DNA of 64,000 bases. Source: Apteryx mantelli (Eukaryota > Chordata > Aves > Apterygiformes > Apterygidae). The stretch lies in contig NC_089990.1 in NCBI RefSeq assembly GCF_036417845.1, positions 3,298,001 through 3,362,000 of the forward strand. The letters run 5' to 3'. The stretch's first letter is position 1; the number at the start of each line of letters is the position of its first letter. Of the stretch, positions 35,831-49,100 are shown one piece after another. A program made the position numbers and the translations under genes. The notes below the pieces were generated by a model. The model saw only the letters and a program-made list of their open reading frames with translations, had not been told where the DNA came from and did no database searches.

Positions 35831-38800
35831 TCCCACGTTTCTCTAAGTCTGTTCTTCGTCTCGTCATCCCAGCGCCTCTTTATTTGTTTTAAAAGGAAGA
35901 TTGCTTCATTTTTATTCTGATCAATTTAAAGCCTGGATGCAAAATTTCTACGTACTTCTTTCTCTCATTCTGTGAAACACAGTTTTATCAGTAACTGCTT
36001 CCCTCCAGATAAAGTTTATCTAAAATAACTAAGCTGTATCTAAACTACTTTTCTGTATACAGAAAGATCTTTCACTTCTACAGCATGCGGAGTAAGTAAG
36101 GAGACAAGTACAGTATCGCTTCTATCTTTCTTATCTAATCTTGGACTCCAGTCTTCAGTGCACGAGACTGGACTCCTGTGAGCAAAGCAGACAGAGCTTT
36201 CCAGCATTCCCTGCAAACCGCAGGGCTGGTACTGGCAGTCAGAGGGGTGTGAATACACCAAGGAAGCTCTCAATGAAGTAAACTGTCCCCAAGATCTCCC
36301 AAGATTTGCTCATTCTGGTAGCTTTTAGCTGTACCTTCTCCAACTGTTTGGCACCTGGACTGCTGGATATAAGCAAACCAGGCCAACGGGCAAGGGCATG
36401 CACCAGCACCAAGCTGGATGTGCAATGGCTCGAATACGCTCAGGAGACTCAGCGCACTGTCACACAGCAGTTGCCCATGTACCATCCTACACTGGAGTGG
36501 GTGCTTTGGGGCTTGCTGATTTTGGCAGACCTTTATCCCTCTTCTCTGCAGCACCTGCAGCTTGGATTTATCCTGATTCTCTGGAATCTCCTTCAAGAGC
36601 TGTTGCCAAATGCAGTTAGTCACTCTGTTGTCTGCATGTCGTCTTGGCCCCGGGGAAGCTGCCTGGAATCTATTAGGGGGGTGGGTTCTTTCGTTCCTAT
36701 AATCATCACAAACAGGTGACTATTTCTCATTTTCTCTCTCCCTTCTCTCTCTTGGTCTTCTTCTTCAAATAGATTTTACATTTAGTTCGTGATGCAGAAC
36801 AGCCAACCCCCATTTTGCTTTTTTCCTCCTGATTATTTTTTCCATTCCCATCTCAGGGACCTCTGATCTCTTCTCTCTTAAGTGCTTTTTCTCCCTTTCC
36901 CCAATCATTCTCCCATTAGAACATTTCTCACCAGGGTCTCCTCACAGGTGGCAGTTAACATATCTGACCTTCACTGGATATGCCAAATGTTGGTAAAGTG
37001 TGTGATTCAACTCCCCTCAGTCAGCTTAATGCAGGGATGAAGTACTTAATTCTTCTTTACGATGCATCTAGTCGATGTGCCCGGGAGGCGGGCACAAGTA
37101 GGAGTACTGCAGCTCAGAACCTAAACTCCATTAACAGAGTAATATCAAAGGACCCTGGCAGAAAAGCAGCAGATGCTGCAGGTCAAGGCTGAGCTGCATG
37201 AGGAGCAAAGGCAGAACTGGGAAGGGGACCCCTCTAAACAGGGAGAACTAGCTTGAACCTATTCTTCAAACATGGCCGAGCCCGCAGCTGTTTGGTACAA
37301 GTAGGGCAGGTTAGAAAGGAATGAACCAGTCCAGAAAAAAGTAGGATTTGTGTAGAATTTCATCCTTTTCCAAGGCTTGAACAGTCTCTTTCTGCTCCCT
37401 GGTTTGTCTCTGTGCTCCTGTGTCCCCGCTGGGTAATTTAAGAACTTTTGGAATTCCACATCCAGCTCAGGGAAACAGTGACAGAAACAGAGGAGCATCT
37501 TTGGATGCTGCTTTTGGAAATTTATCTCAATCCAACCAAATCTTTGACTGTCTTGTGTTTACTCATCTCAAGGTCTCCTTTTCATCTCTTCCTTCTGTCT
37601 TCAAGCACTCATTTCTTAAGAGAAGATGATAGGAAGTTACTAGTGTGGTAGCTGATACTGTCCGCCTACAATCCTTGGAGACCATCCCTCTTTAATTCAT
37701 GAGCATCCTTTGTAGATCCTAGCAGCCTGTTAGCTCACTTCTGGTAGATCAGCATTTTTCTCAAAACCCATACATTCACACCATTTGAACCTTATGGTAT
37801 CACAGCCCAGCAAAGACTGCTAAGGCAGCTAAGTTACATTTGGCCACCTGTCCTCTGCAGCTGCTATGCAGAGAAAAAAAGAGCCACAGACCTCTTCTGG
37901 GAAATTCTTGTTGGGAAGGGGAGGATAGGAATGGGGATGAACGCAGTTGATTTTTTAGCTGGTAAGGAGAAGATGATGTGGGCAAGCCAGACATCCCCTA
38001 GAGAGCTGGAGCTCTCACAGAGGTAGCTAATAATGCTTGAGCTTCGTGATGCTCTGAACTTTGGATGGGTTACCCCAGGGGTTACAGGTGGCACTGTGGC
38101 AAGCTAGCAAATGTGTAAAAGGGGAACTAGGTGCTAACCTCACCTGGGATAGTCAGCCCTACCTCTTCTCATCTGAGCTGGCCCTAGCTGCCTGGGAATC
38201 CGAGGGCTGCACCTGGGAGGATTGGAATAATTTCAGAGAGAGATTGGGAGAGGTTAAGTGAGCAGGGGAGCTACCAGTGACAGCACGCACTATGCTGGTG
38301 GTTTTCCTAGGGAAAATAAAGGGATGGGAGGCTGTATGGTCAGCATACAAGAAATAATAAGGTAGCCAGAAGATGTGTGATTTGTGCTGTCTTTGGGTCT
38401 GCATTGTGCCTGGGAGATTCAAGAGGCAATTGGCCGATGGCTGGATGAGGGAAACTCTGACAAGCTGAGAGATGTTTCTGGTTTTATTCTGGAGCACAGG
38501 CATCTTGCAAAGGCTGGGGTGTCAGTGTGATTTAGCTGGGTGCATGGCTTCTTGGTCAGCAGCAACTGTCAGCAAAGCTCTGGAGGGAACTGGAGGTGCT
38601 GAGAGGAGCCACAGGAGGTCACAGGAAAACACTGAAAATGCCACCCTGGCCACGACTGCAACTTACATCATGAGTTGCCTTTAGTAGCTTGCCATCAGGT
38701 CTGAATAACTGTGTATCAGTGAAGCAGCTTGGAGGCCAGTGACTGACGTGGGTGAAGGTGTTGCAGGTCCTGAGCGAGGTGTGTGGTAGAGCCCTGGGCA

Positions 38801-41800
38801 ATGCTGGGCCTGCTGTGGTGTAGAGGGCAGTGGTGAGATTAGAGGGTGCATGTCAAGCTGTATGGGAATTCAGGGCTGGTGTTGCAGGGAGTGATGTAGG
38901 ATTGGAACTGACCGTAAGCCAGCAAGAGACAGGCTGAAGAGTGCATGCGGTGGTGGAGTGTGACAGTGAGAGTGGGGGAGAATGATGTGTATTGTGCAAA
39001 AAGCACAGTAGGGAGGAGAAGGAAATTATCAAAGTTTCTTTAAAATCTCCGTGCTGAAGGGAGAGGTCAGAGCAGATGGATGAGCACCCCAAGCTGAGGA
39101 GACAGATTAAATACCTCTATCAGAATGTCACCAGCGCCAGAAATGCTGGGCCAGAAGAAGCTGGGGGAAGGGACCTGTGCCTGGAATAGCTATGAGGTCT
39201 CCAAGGGAAGCCGAGCGCTAAGGTTGCACAGATCTATTGAGCTGGGAGCCCTGCCTCGCTCCAGGGGTCAGCCCAAGGTGGCACATGGTAATTAGTTTTC
39301 TCAACAGTGAAAGGGGAATCAGTTTGGGAGGAGCAGGAAATGTGGCTGCAGCTCATGAACCCCCTTGAATGCTTAAAACAGCTTGACTTTCCGTATTGTC
39401 CTTGCTGCGCCTGTCTCTGGGTGAGCGAAGTTAGTGTGGGAAGTGCCTGAGTGTCAGAGATTGCTGTGCCCTGGCCTCGAACAGTGAATGTCGCACCTGG
39501 TTTTGGGACCATACGCCTGTGCGTTCTTACCTCTATTATTTTCCCCATTCTGAGTGGACCTTGTAAAAGAGCCCTTGCTCTGGAAATAGTGGATAAATGA
39601 GAGGACCAGAGTTGTTGTTAATCTGCAGCGAGAGTCTACCTTCAAACTAGGGTCAAGGCATCCCTTGGATGAAGAGCCAGGGACGAACAGCCATCGCCCA
39701 GAAAGATCCCGCAAGGTTGTCCAGGACCAGTGCTCAGGTAACAGGGAGATGAAGTTGACTGACTGTTTACTGTGATGTGGGTCCTGAATGCAGAGGATCG
39801 CTGAAGTAAGAGAAAACTGAGTCTGCTGTTTGTTTAACTGTGAATTCCCCAGCTTATGTTCTCAGAGTTTATTTAAATCAGACCTTTGCTTCTGTTTGGA
39901 AGTAATTTTTCATTTTCTTGAATAAAACATCTTCCCCAGTGCTGTTGCCCCTCCCCAAACCGTAGTGAAGCAGCATCTAGTTTAGTCAAGCAACCTAGTT
40001 CCTTAAATCAAGAGAATTGTTTATGTCCTTGGAGGCTGGAATAATAACAACTGAAGAAAGCCAAGAGATGCGGGAGGAATTCATTTGTAAGTTAATGAAG
40101 GTTGTGCAGTGCAGTGGAAGGATGCTCGGGGCTGCTCCTGGGCAGCATCTACCAAGCTGGATTTCTTTCTGTTGGCATTGCTCTCTGGAAGTATCACGGG
40201 TCAGCTTACGTACCACTCACATATGAGTCTAATATGAAGTATTTCTCGACACAAAGATGTACGCTGTGCCTTAGGGCAGCATCCAGCATTATGGTGAAGA
40301 TGGGAGAAAGTATGGTGTGGATCAAAAGGGAGAACCGATTTGCTGGTTATATGCCATGCCAAAAAACCACTGACCATCCAGGTAGTGTTTTTTGTTTTTT
40401 ATATAACAATTTGTCGCACTGAAGCAGACTAACCCTCTGTTGATACTCACTGGAGGGGATAAAACTTACCTGGAGACGGGAGCTGACCCGTGTGCTGCCT
40501 TTCAGCAACCTGCTACATGAAGGACAGAATCAGCTGGAGAAAAGCGTTAGTGACCCCCATCTGACCTGGGACTGAAATCAGAGTACCTGTGGGGCAAACC
40601 GCTGGGCAGGATGAGGTGGTAGACTGCAGGAAGCAATCCCTTGGGCAGCTCTTTCCACTTAGCGTTTGGTTTGGAGGAGTTCTGGTGGGCTCTGACCTTG
40701 TTCCTTGACTGTGAAGGACATGCAGGTCACTGGGGTGGCGCTGGGCAGAGGTTGTGGAGAGTGGCAGTTTAAAGACCTGAACGTGTGTCCAGTCCCTCTC
40801 TGCAATGGGCAGTGATCCTGAACTGTGCCGTGCCTGCATTTTCCTGTTGGAGACACCCGAACTTGCAGGGTGCCCTGACTGGTCATTTCTTGTACCACTT
40901 CCATGGCTGCAGGGAGTACGTAAGAGTTGTGTTGTTCCTCAAGGGGAGAAACTATCAAGAGATGAATGGAGAAGGCTTCTTCTGTATTAGGCATGACATG
41001 CTGTGGGTGTTGGAGCTGATGGGACTCGGAGCTTAGGTACAGAGAATATCTGCTGAGAACGTTTTAACTCATAGGCCTGTTATGCACCAAGGCATTCAGT
41101 TCCCATGGATAAATATCTTTGTGGTGGCATCTTGATCTTTATAAAGTAAACCCTGTTAGTCAAACTGGAGGGGAGAGAAGGGTGCAGTGTCAGCCTTTGA
41201 CATGATATGACAACAGCTTTTGCGGCAGGGGGGCCAGCTGTTGTCCCCTGCATGTGAGCTCTGATGCAGCCTGAGCAAGCTGGTTACGCAGTGTCAGGAG
41301 GCAGAGAAATTTCTCAGCTCCCGATCAGCAGCCACAGAGGCAGGACACAGCATGGCAGAGGACAGGATGGGGAAGAGGAGATGTCACACTCAACCAATCT
41401 TTTTAAAAGAGTTCCCTGACTTGGAGGTGGCAGTGGACTCAAGATTCACCTCTGACTCTCTGGGCAGAGCGCCTGGAGCGAGACGCCCAGTTAAATCAAG
41501 CCGATGTACTGCATCACACCACCAGAGAGAGCCACGCTGCTCCATCTCTCAGAAACCTTTCATGCTAGAGATGCAGACATCGTTTTCTCTTAAGCAGTGG
41601 AGATTTTGCTACTGGAAGTTGCAGAATAGATGAGTCCTGTCTTTGGGCTCCTCTCTGCATAATTATGGGGCAATTAGTTATAAATGCTTTTCCAAAACAC
41701 CCTGAACCCTCTATGGATGTTTCTTGGGTGTTTTATTGTACAGTTGGGCCTAGAGGTCCCAGTGTGTAGCCCCCCAGAGATGGGAGAGATGGATGGATGC

Positions 41801-42508
41801 ATACAGAGGAGAGTAACTTACTGAGGTCATGGAATGGGTAAAAAGGGGCAAAGTTAAAAGCAGACACCAGCCCATTGCCTCTGGTCACAGCACCCAACCT
41901 AGGAGACCAGACAGTGGCCCACTGGCCTGGAGGGGCTCTCAAAGAGAAGGAAGCTTATTCCTCAGCATCCAGTCGACTTCTGGCACTCGTGCAGAGTCTG
42001 ACAGCTGATAGCAATTGTGACTTCTGGCGTGTGGATCCCTTTACAAGTGCAAATGCACTTGGTATGTATCAGATGGTAAATACCCATCAGGTAGTAAATT
42101 GGCAGTTGCAAATAATTGATTTCCCCCTTCAAGTCCAGCAGTCTAATTTTAAAATTCGGTTCGGATCAAAGAGGAAATAACACTTTGAGGTCTTCTTTCC
42201 TTGCCAAAAGGAACTTTTCTGTTATTGCTTCCTGCAACTTAAAATTCTTCATTCAGCCTGATGGAAAATCACCTGAGTTCAGGTTTCTTTAAGAAAAGCA
42301 GGTGAATTTGGAGGCTGGATTCATGAAAGTGGTAGTGACAGCTTTTCCACCAGCTAGTGTGCTTGTCCACTGCAGAAGTCCTCAGTTTCCACCTTTGCTG
42401 GCAAGGTTGGGACCTCCATCTGGCATGTCCTGAAATGCACCTATGCATCCTGCAATGGGGTAGTCAGAGGCGGGGGCTGCATGTGCACTTTCTCCTACTC
42501 ATGTTGGG

Positions 42509-42528
42509 GTGTGTGTGTGTGTGTGTGT
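42509..42528. repeat. (GT)10 microsatellite
   Basis: An uninterrupted run of ten GT units, likely length-polymorphic. Confidence 0.95.
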
Positions 42529-44838
42529 AGAGTAGGGACCCCTCACCACTAGACAGGAGCATCCTTTTCACTCATTCTTTTGTTCAGAAAATGTTCCAGT
42601 ATTTGTCTACCTACTTTCTGAACAAATATACTAACTATGGACTACTGGCTGTATGGAGAGGCTGATGGCAACTGCATTCCCGTTTACACAAGCCAGAATT
42701 CAGCATTAAAACCAAAAAACCCTATACTTTTCCAGCAAACATACTACATACTGAAATAGTGAAGCTCTTGGTTGTTTGCATGTAGTGAGTTTAGGAATCA
42801 ACCATACCAGGACCAGCTTGTGGTGAGAACCTCCCTGGGACCACCTGGAGCCAGTGAGACCTTCCCATCCCCACATCTGGGGTGGTTTGAGCTGGCTTAA
42901 CGGGGGCTGGCAGAAGAAGCATTATGGGTGGGTGGGGATTTCTATCTGTTCCTGTCTTTTTGTGAGGCTCTAGAAGTGGATCGCAATGGATTCTGTGGCT
43001 TTGCTGGCAGATATGATTTGTCTGGATCAGTCAAATCTGCAGAGTTTGTGTGTTAGTTTTTTTTGCTTTTTTCTTTTTTCTTTTTTAATGGTTATTGGAA
43101 GTATCAGTCTTAACCCAGGCAACCTGCCTCAGCACAAAAGAATGACACTGTAGGGATTTTGCTGCTTTTGTTGTTAATGCAGTCCCTGCTTTCAAGGGGA
43201 GAGTGCAAAAAGAGAGCTACTGGGGCCATTCATATGGCGACGCCACCGTGCAAGTGTCTAGGCTTATCAGAGCTGCAAATTGGGGGTTTTCTGGAACGCT
43301 GCTATTGCTGGCTCGTTCTGACTCAAGCCAAAGCACACAGTGAAACCCCAAGCACAACCCAAGAAACACTGGTAATCTTTCTTGGAGAGAAAGAGCTGGG
43401 AATGAGTTTGGGGGCAAAAATGTTAAACGGGAGACTGGCTGCTGCTGTAAGCAAGGACAACTCCCCTAGCTCTGGATTGCCCTTGTGCTGGAAAATGGGA
43501 TCCTGCAGTAAATATGGGTATGAACGCTGAAACTCTGCCTCCGTGCTCGGGTGGACAGAGCAGGCCATTGGCGGTGTATTGCAGCATTGCCTGTGCTATG
43601 AGTCAGACCCAGACTCGTCACCATCATGTGGCTTTCCAGTCACAGGGACGTGTTTGTCCCTTCTCATACTCAGGTTGCTGTGTGCCTTGAAGGAATAAGA
43701 GTCTAAATTCAGCTCTGTGCCTGATTCTGCCACAGGTCTGCGGCAAGACCCTAGGTGCCCAAAGGAATGGTCTTGGCTCTGTTTTCTCCTATTCTTCTTG
43801 TTGGTTCAGGCCTTAGATTTTTGTACCAGAGAGCATCCATCTGTGGGTCCCCTGCTACCATGTCAGTGAGAGTGAGCGGCTGTGCAAGCGTGTGGCTTCC
43901 CATGGCCTGGGAGTTGCCAGTAGACGTGCTGCACTGATGGTTCTCCAGGAGCCCACAAATATGGGGGTTTAGGGGTGTGCAGCTCATGCAATGGCCATAG
44001 CGGGAGAACTAAACTAGTCGGCCCCACCACTTCATTTTAAACAGCAAATCAGAGACTTTGAAGGCCCCGTCCCCTTTTTAACACTGTCTCTCTGCCCGCC
44101 CTCTCTTCTTCCCGTTGTCCCCCTTCCTCTTTTAGCATGCAGCATGGCAAAGGTGACAGTAGTGTCCCTAGAGTGTTTCCTGAGAAAGCCAAAGCTGGAA
44201 GTGCTTGATAACAGGAGAGTTAGCTTGCAAATCCAAGTGGCGGTGTGAGGACTGAGTTGCAGGCAGCCTGTGGCCAACTGCCCTCCCCAGTCACAAGCAA
44301 GAAGAGCCCCTGGGGTAGCTAGCAGTGCTCTTGCATCCTAAAAGGGTCCCCTGTTCTTTCCTGGCTATGCAGTGCCTGGGAAAAGAGCTTCAAAATGTAT
44401 TTCAGGTGCAGTTAAACTGAGCCTGCTTTGCTCCATATGTGGACAACTTGCTTTAAATGAGAGCAATGAGCCGAGTTAAAGTCCAATTTCTATGGATTTG
44501 TCTTGCAGTTGGGTGTAAGAGAACCTAGCAAGGACCTCTGTGCGCTGCTCAGAGCTCTCCTGCAGAAGCCGGATGTTCCTACTGCGGTTGTCAAATGCGT
44601 GGGTTCTCAGATGTCTGATAGGTCTGAATCCACACTGTGGCTTCTCCAGCAGTGGGAGCATTAGTAGGCTTCTTTCCTCCATCTAGTTACTTGTTGACAT
44701 GCAAGGTGTAAAAACACAATTCCAGCTAACACTGATAGAGGCGTAGAGGTCTCGTAGTAATTAACCAGGAAGCTCAGAAGTTGCTGGGAGTGGGAGGGGA
44801 GAGGATCCGCAAACAGCACAATCATATCAGCTGCCTTT

Positions 44839-44843
<5 letters not shown>

Positions 44844-44869
<26 letters not shown>
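44844..44869. repeat. Poly-A tract (26 bases)
   Basis: An uninterrupted A run on the plus strand. No recognisable retroposon body lies upstream and no target-site duplication is obvious, so it may be a simple homopolymer rather than an insertion tail. Confidence 0.85.
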
Positions 44870-45839
44870 GGAAAGAAAAAAACCTTCCAAAACAAATTAA
44901 ATTGCTTTGAGAGCTCTGGGAATGGGAAAACAAGACTGAAATTGCTCAGGGAGATGAAGAGATGGGCAGATATGCAGCGCTATAGCAGAGCTGCAAAGGA
45001 CCCAGATCAGAGTATCTGGAGGTGATGTACATCATGCTTGCAATGACTTAGCAGGCTTGAAGGGACTGTTACAAAATCAACATGTTGTTAACCTTTCCCT
45101 TCCCAGCACCTTAGGCTACATGTTAAAGCTGGATTCCCAGAAAACACTCATATTCCTAAATTGTCTGCAAATGCGGACAAGGCAGCTGTGAGCTGCAGTT
45201 TTTGGTTTGAAGCTAATCCTTGCAATGAAAACCCAAAGCATCAATTCTCCTTCCCAAGGCATCAAAACTCCTTTGAGCATCAATGGAAAGAAAAGCCTCC
45301 AGCACCTGAAGCCCCTGCATTAGCAGGGCAATAGGAGTTACTGGCTTTTCCATTCACTGCAATGCCCCTTTCGGGGGGAAGAAAGGTTAGTGGATTTGCT
45401 TGGGTCAAACCCAGCAGGGTGGTGAGACAAGTTGTTTGGACGCTCTTCCCCAGAACCGGGCTGTGATGCGAGTGGGGAGTCGCATGGTGATTTAACTGCT
45501 GTCTCCTCTGATCCAGAGTGTCCTCAATGGTCCTCTCGGTCTTCAAGATGCAGCTACACCTAATCCAGCAAATGAGGCCTTCTAAAGGACAGTGTTTTTT
45601 GGGGGGGGGGGTTCCCCCCCTCTTTCTCTGTTTTGTCTTATCAAGATGTGGTCTCCTCACTCCTGGCCCGACGCTGGCTGTAGGCTCGCTCGGGTTGCTA
45701 AGGGAGGCAGAAATTCCTCCCAAAGTCTTAGCTCCCCGTTTGCCGCTGCTGTGCCTGAACTCTGAAGCAGCGTTTGATTAAAATAACGGACTAGTTGGGC
45801 AGGCACCACGGCCGGCTTCTTGTTGACGCAATGCCAAGC

Positions 45840-46190
45840 GGGCTGTGAGCTTTCAATAAAAAGTAATTAATGATAGAGCAGACTCCTGCAGAGGCTCTTC
45901 TATTTCTGTAACTAAGTCAGCCTTTTAAAATGCAACAAGACCACAGTGGCTTGACTTTCTTCTCTGGCCAAAAAGAAAGAGATCTTAATTTAGTGACCTC
46001 GCATTTATCTTCCGCCCTTCATTAGCGCCATCTGTCTCCCTTTGCCTGTTAAAAGGCTACTGTGCCTCTCCTCATTGCTGGGACAATACAAATATTGCTC
46101 AATTAAAGCAATGTTCCAAATGCAATTACTCAATTGCAATGTTAATTGAATTATTTAAGTTTAATTATTCCATTAGGAATTCTGTCAGTA
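45840..46190. promoter_or_regulatory. AT-rich block resembling a conserved noncoding element
   Basis: An island of complex AT-rich sequence just where the window becomes GC-rich. It contains several homeodomain-type cores (TAATTA, CAATTA, TTAATTGAA), an AAATGCAATTACTCAATTG stretch and the element ATTAGCGCCATCTG. There is no open frame of note and no repeat signature. This motif density is typical of developmental enhancers, but conservation cannot be judged from one sequence. Confidence 0.35.
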
Positions 46191-49100
46191 TGTCCTGAGT
46201 TGCTTGCTTTCTTTCGGGGCTAGCGGCACAATGCAGCATCTGGCCGCGCAGGGAAGGGCTTTTTTAACTCAGACAGTCCTAATTAGGCTGGGGAAAGTCT
46301 GGCACTGCTCGGAAATGACTCAAGTTCAGGGACAGGTGTCAAGGCTGCAGGGTCCCTCTTTCTTTCAGTCAATGAATTTCCAGGCACAAAAATATTTGCA
46401 AGGCAGAGAAACAGTGAATATTTATGCAGAAATAATTTTGCGGGAGAACTGGTGTCAGAAGTACTTATGAAGATTTTGTTGGTGAGGAAACCTTCCAAAG
46501 AGGAGAAGGGCATGACGAAAACTAAACGGGCCAGCTGTGCAGCACGAACCTTACATTCAGCAAGACATCTGCTGAAGACTGCTCACAAGCCTCGGCCGGG
46601 TCGACGCAGGACCGCTGGCTGGCTCTGGTGATAAACTTGCTTAGGCAAACAAAATCTCATCCTCGGTAGCTCCCAAGAGAAATAGGACAAGAAGAGTTAG
46701 GATTATCAGGGCATGGGCCTTTATTCCCTTGAACCCCTTTGAAATTCCAAAGCCGAATGCACACGATACACTGGAAGCCGCTTTCCTGCCCCCCTGAGGC
46801 TACAACTGCCTCCTTTTCCCAGGGAGGTGCTGATGCAATATCCCAATATTCTGCAGTCCCGCCAGGATCTTTGTTTCTTCTCATTCTCAGGCTCCTCAGG
46901 AGCCCTTGCTTCCTGACTCATGGGCACTGTGATTAAGAAGGGTACTTAAAACTAATCCTCTTTCTCTCCTTTAATAAGAGCTTCCTTGGTTCCTCATTAG
47001 ATCTGCAGCATCAGCTTAGAGCTCTGGTCAAAGGACTGGAAATAACCCTGCCTGTCCTAGCAGGAGCTGTTCATCCAGAGCCTCTTGTCCTACCAGTGTA
47101 GTTTGAGTCATAACGCTTCTGTCCTGCAGCAGCAGCCCGGGATTTTCACTACCACAGATGGCCCTGGGCTTTATACATGATACTGTTTTATATCTAAAGA
47201 CCCTTTTCTTGTAACTTTGAGCAGAGCAATAGTTCCTGAGATTTGTAGGTTCAGGTATTGCCATCCCAAGAAAATTCCTTGTTAGGAAGGTTTTTAGTGG
47301 ATGTGAAGGTGGGTTGCTTTTAGCCTGTGCCCCCAAGACTGAAGGGAGCAGGAGCCATCCGAAGGCCCCTCTGCATGCAGCAACGGTGCACAGCGCAGAG
47401 GTCTCCAAGGTGGGGAGATGGGGATGCGCCGTGTAGTGTGCTGGATCGACTTGTCCTGCCAGGGTAGCGTCCCCCGCGCAGTGCCGTTCTGTGGGCTCTG
47501 GGTCACGGAGGCAGCATGTGATAGATATGTGGATGGCTGGTAATCCTGGTGACCCCTTCATCTGTTCAGCCCCCCATCTCTCCCTGTGCCTGCGTCCTCT
47601 TGGGCCTTGCCCAGCCCCCCCCTCCACTGCTCCGTCTGCCACGGCCTTAATTTTTTTCCCCCCCCCTCTGAAACATGGCCTTCATTTGCCCTGTTCCTCA
47701 TCAACTGAATGAAGATGCTGATGCTTCCATGCTGGCTGCTGTGTTGGGAAAGTCAGTCCAGTGAGGAGAGCAGCAGCTGGCCCTTTGGTAAGGGTGGCGG
47801 CATCTCCTGTGGTTGCTGCTTCTAAATCCTGTTTCTTGAACACTCTCCTCCCTCCTGCTTTGAAGGAGAAACAATTTCCTTTACAGCATCCCAGGCTTCA
47901 CTCAGCGTGGGTGAGGACCAGCTCCACCAAACCCTGCTGGGGAGGTTTGGGGGCAAAGCCCTTCAGGGCTAGACGTTCGTTTGGCTGCAGACGTGGGTGC
48001 ACCCTCTTGCGAGACCCTTGGCCTCGGTGCAGACTTCCCTCGCTCTGCATCCCTGCGTGGCTGATGGAGCTGGTCCCAAAGCAACGCTCGGGCTGACCAG
48101 CCGTGCCCTGCACGGGAGGAGGAGAGGCTGCGGCACGGCACTGCTTGTGCAGGAGGCAGATCTGCCTGCAAAGGGTGGCGAGACAGAAGCCAGCTGCCCG
48201 TCTCGTGCTCAAGCTGTGAGGCTTGACAAGCCTGTGGCAGTGGTGGGGGTGAGTGGGGAGCTCTGAACAGCAGTGGAGTGGGTTATTGCACCAGCCAGTG
48301 GCCCGGGCACCTGAGCTGCCAGCAGGGATGGAGGTATTAGTGCCTGGCTGAGGTCCGGAGCTCCTGTGGAGATAGGTGGTCTCCTCTGCCTCCAGGAGGT
48401 GGGTTTGTGCCATGTGTCCAGCTGAAAGGTGGCCATCCGTAGGGCTCGGGTGTAGGAGGCTCTAACGGCAGCCTTGCGTGCTACTCAAGGACATGAAGAA
48501 TGCTGTAGCCAGCCGAAGCCACCCCAGAGACTGCACAGAGCAGAATCTAATTACAACTCCCGGCTCTCTGCCAGCGTGCTGACGGATAACAGCTCCATGC
48601 TCCCACCGTGACAACAGGGGAACGGGATTATTGTGAATTAAAGTGCTGCAAGATGGGCCTGTTGCGACACCCCTGGAGCAGCGGCCACAGAATGAGTGCA
48701 GCTGGTGTATGGACAAGCACAGCCCCCTCCTGTCCTCGTCCCCAGGGATGAGGTTAGAGACCTTCCTCTAGGTCTCCCTTGTCTCTGCTGCAATAGCAGC
48801 AAGGAGCTGGCTGATGGTCTGAGGCTAGGAAACGCGCATTCCTGATGGCCGTGTGATCCAGGCCTCTGTCTATTACCTTGAATGAATGGAGAGCATCTGC
48901 CAAGAGAAAACGATAATTCTCTCTGGGGGAGCGAGGGGGACTGAACATCTTGGAGAATAATTGCATAGAATTGCAAAAATAGCTCCTAAAATGCCCCAGG
49001 AGCTGTGTTCCTAACGCATGTTCCTAACATCCTAGGCCTCACGTCTCCCTAACGTAACTCCAGAGCTCTCAGCGGCTCAGTGCTGAAGATGCATTCAGTC

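Larger units (their letters stand above)
32946..45839. other. Intergenic DNA
   Basis: Mixed-composition DNA with no exon I can support. It contains a MIR-like SINE relic, a GT microsatellite and a poly-A tract, listed separately. A long pyrimidine tract at 36720-36771 ends in CAAATAG and resembles a plus-strand splice acceptor, but no exon with a donor follows. Confidence 0.6.

Noticed and set aside
36720..36775. Pyrimidine tract ending in CAAATAG, like a strong plus-strand acceptor
   Set aside because: No exon with an open frame and a good donor follows within a sensible distance.
43690..43770. Possible second MIR relic (CTGATTCTGCCACAGGTCTG)
   Set aside because: Similarity is too short to separate from chance.
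47028..47642. Minus-strand open frame of 204 codons
   Set aside because: No recognisable domain, composition-driven, and overlapped by other frames.
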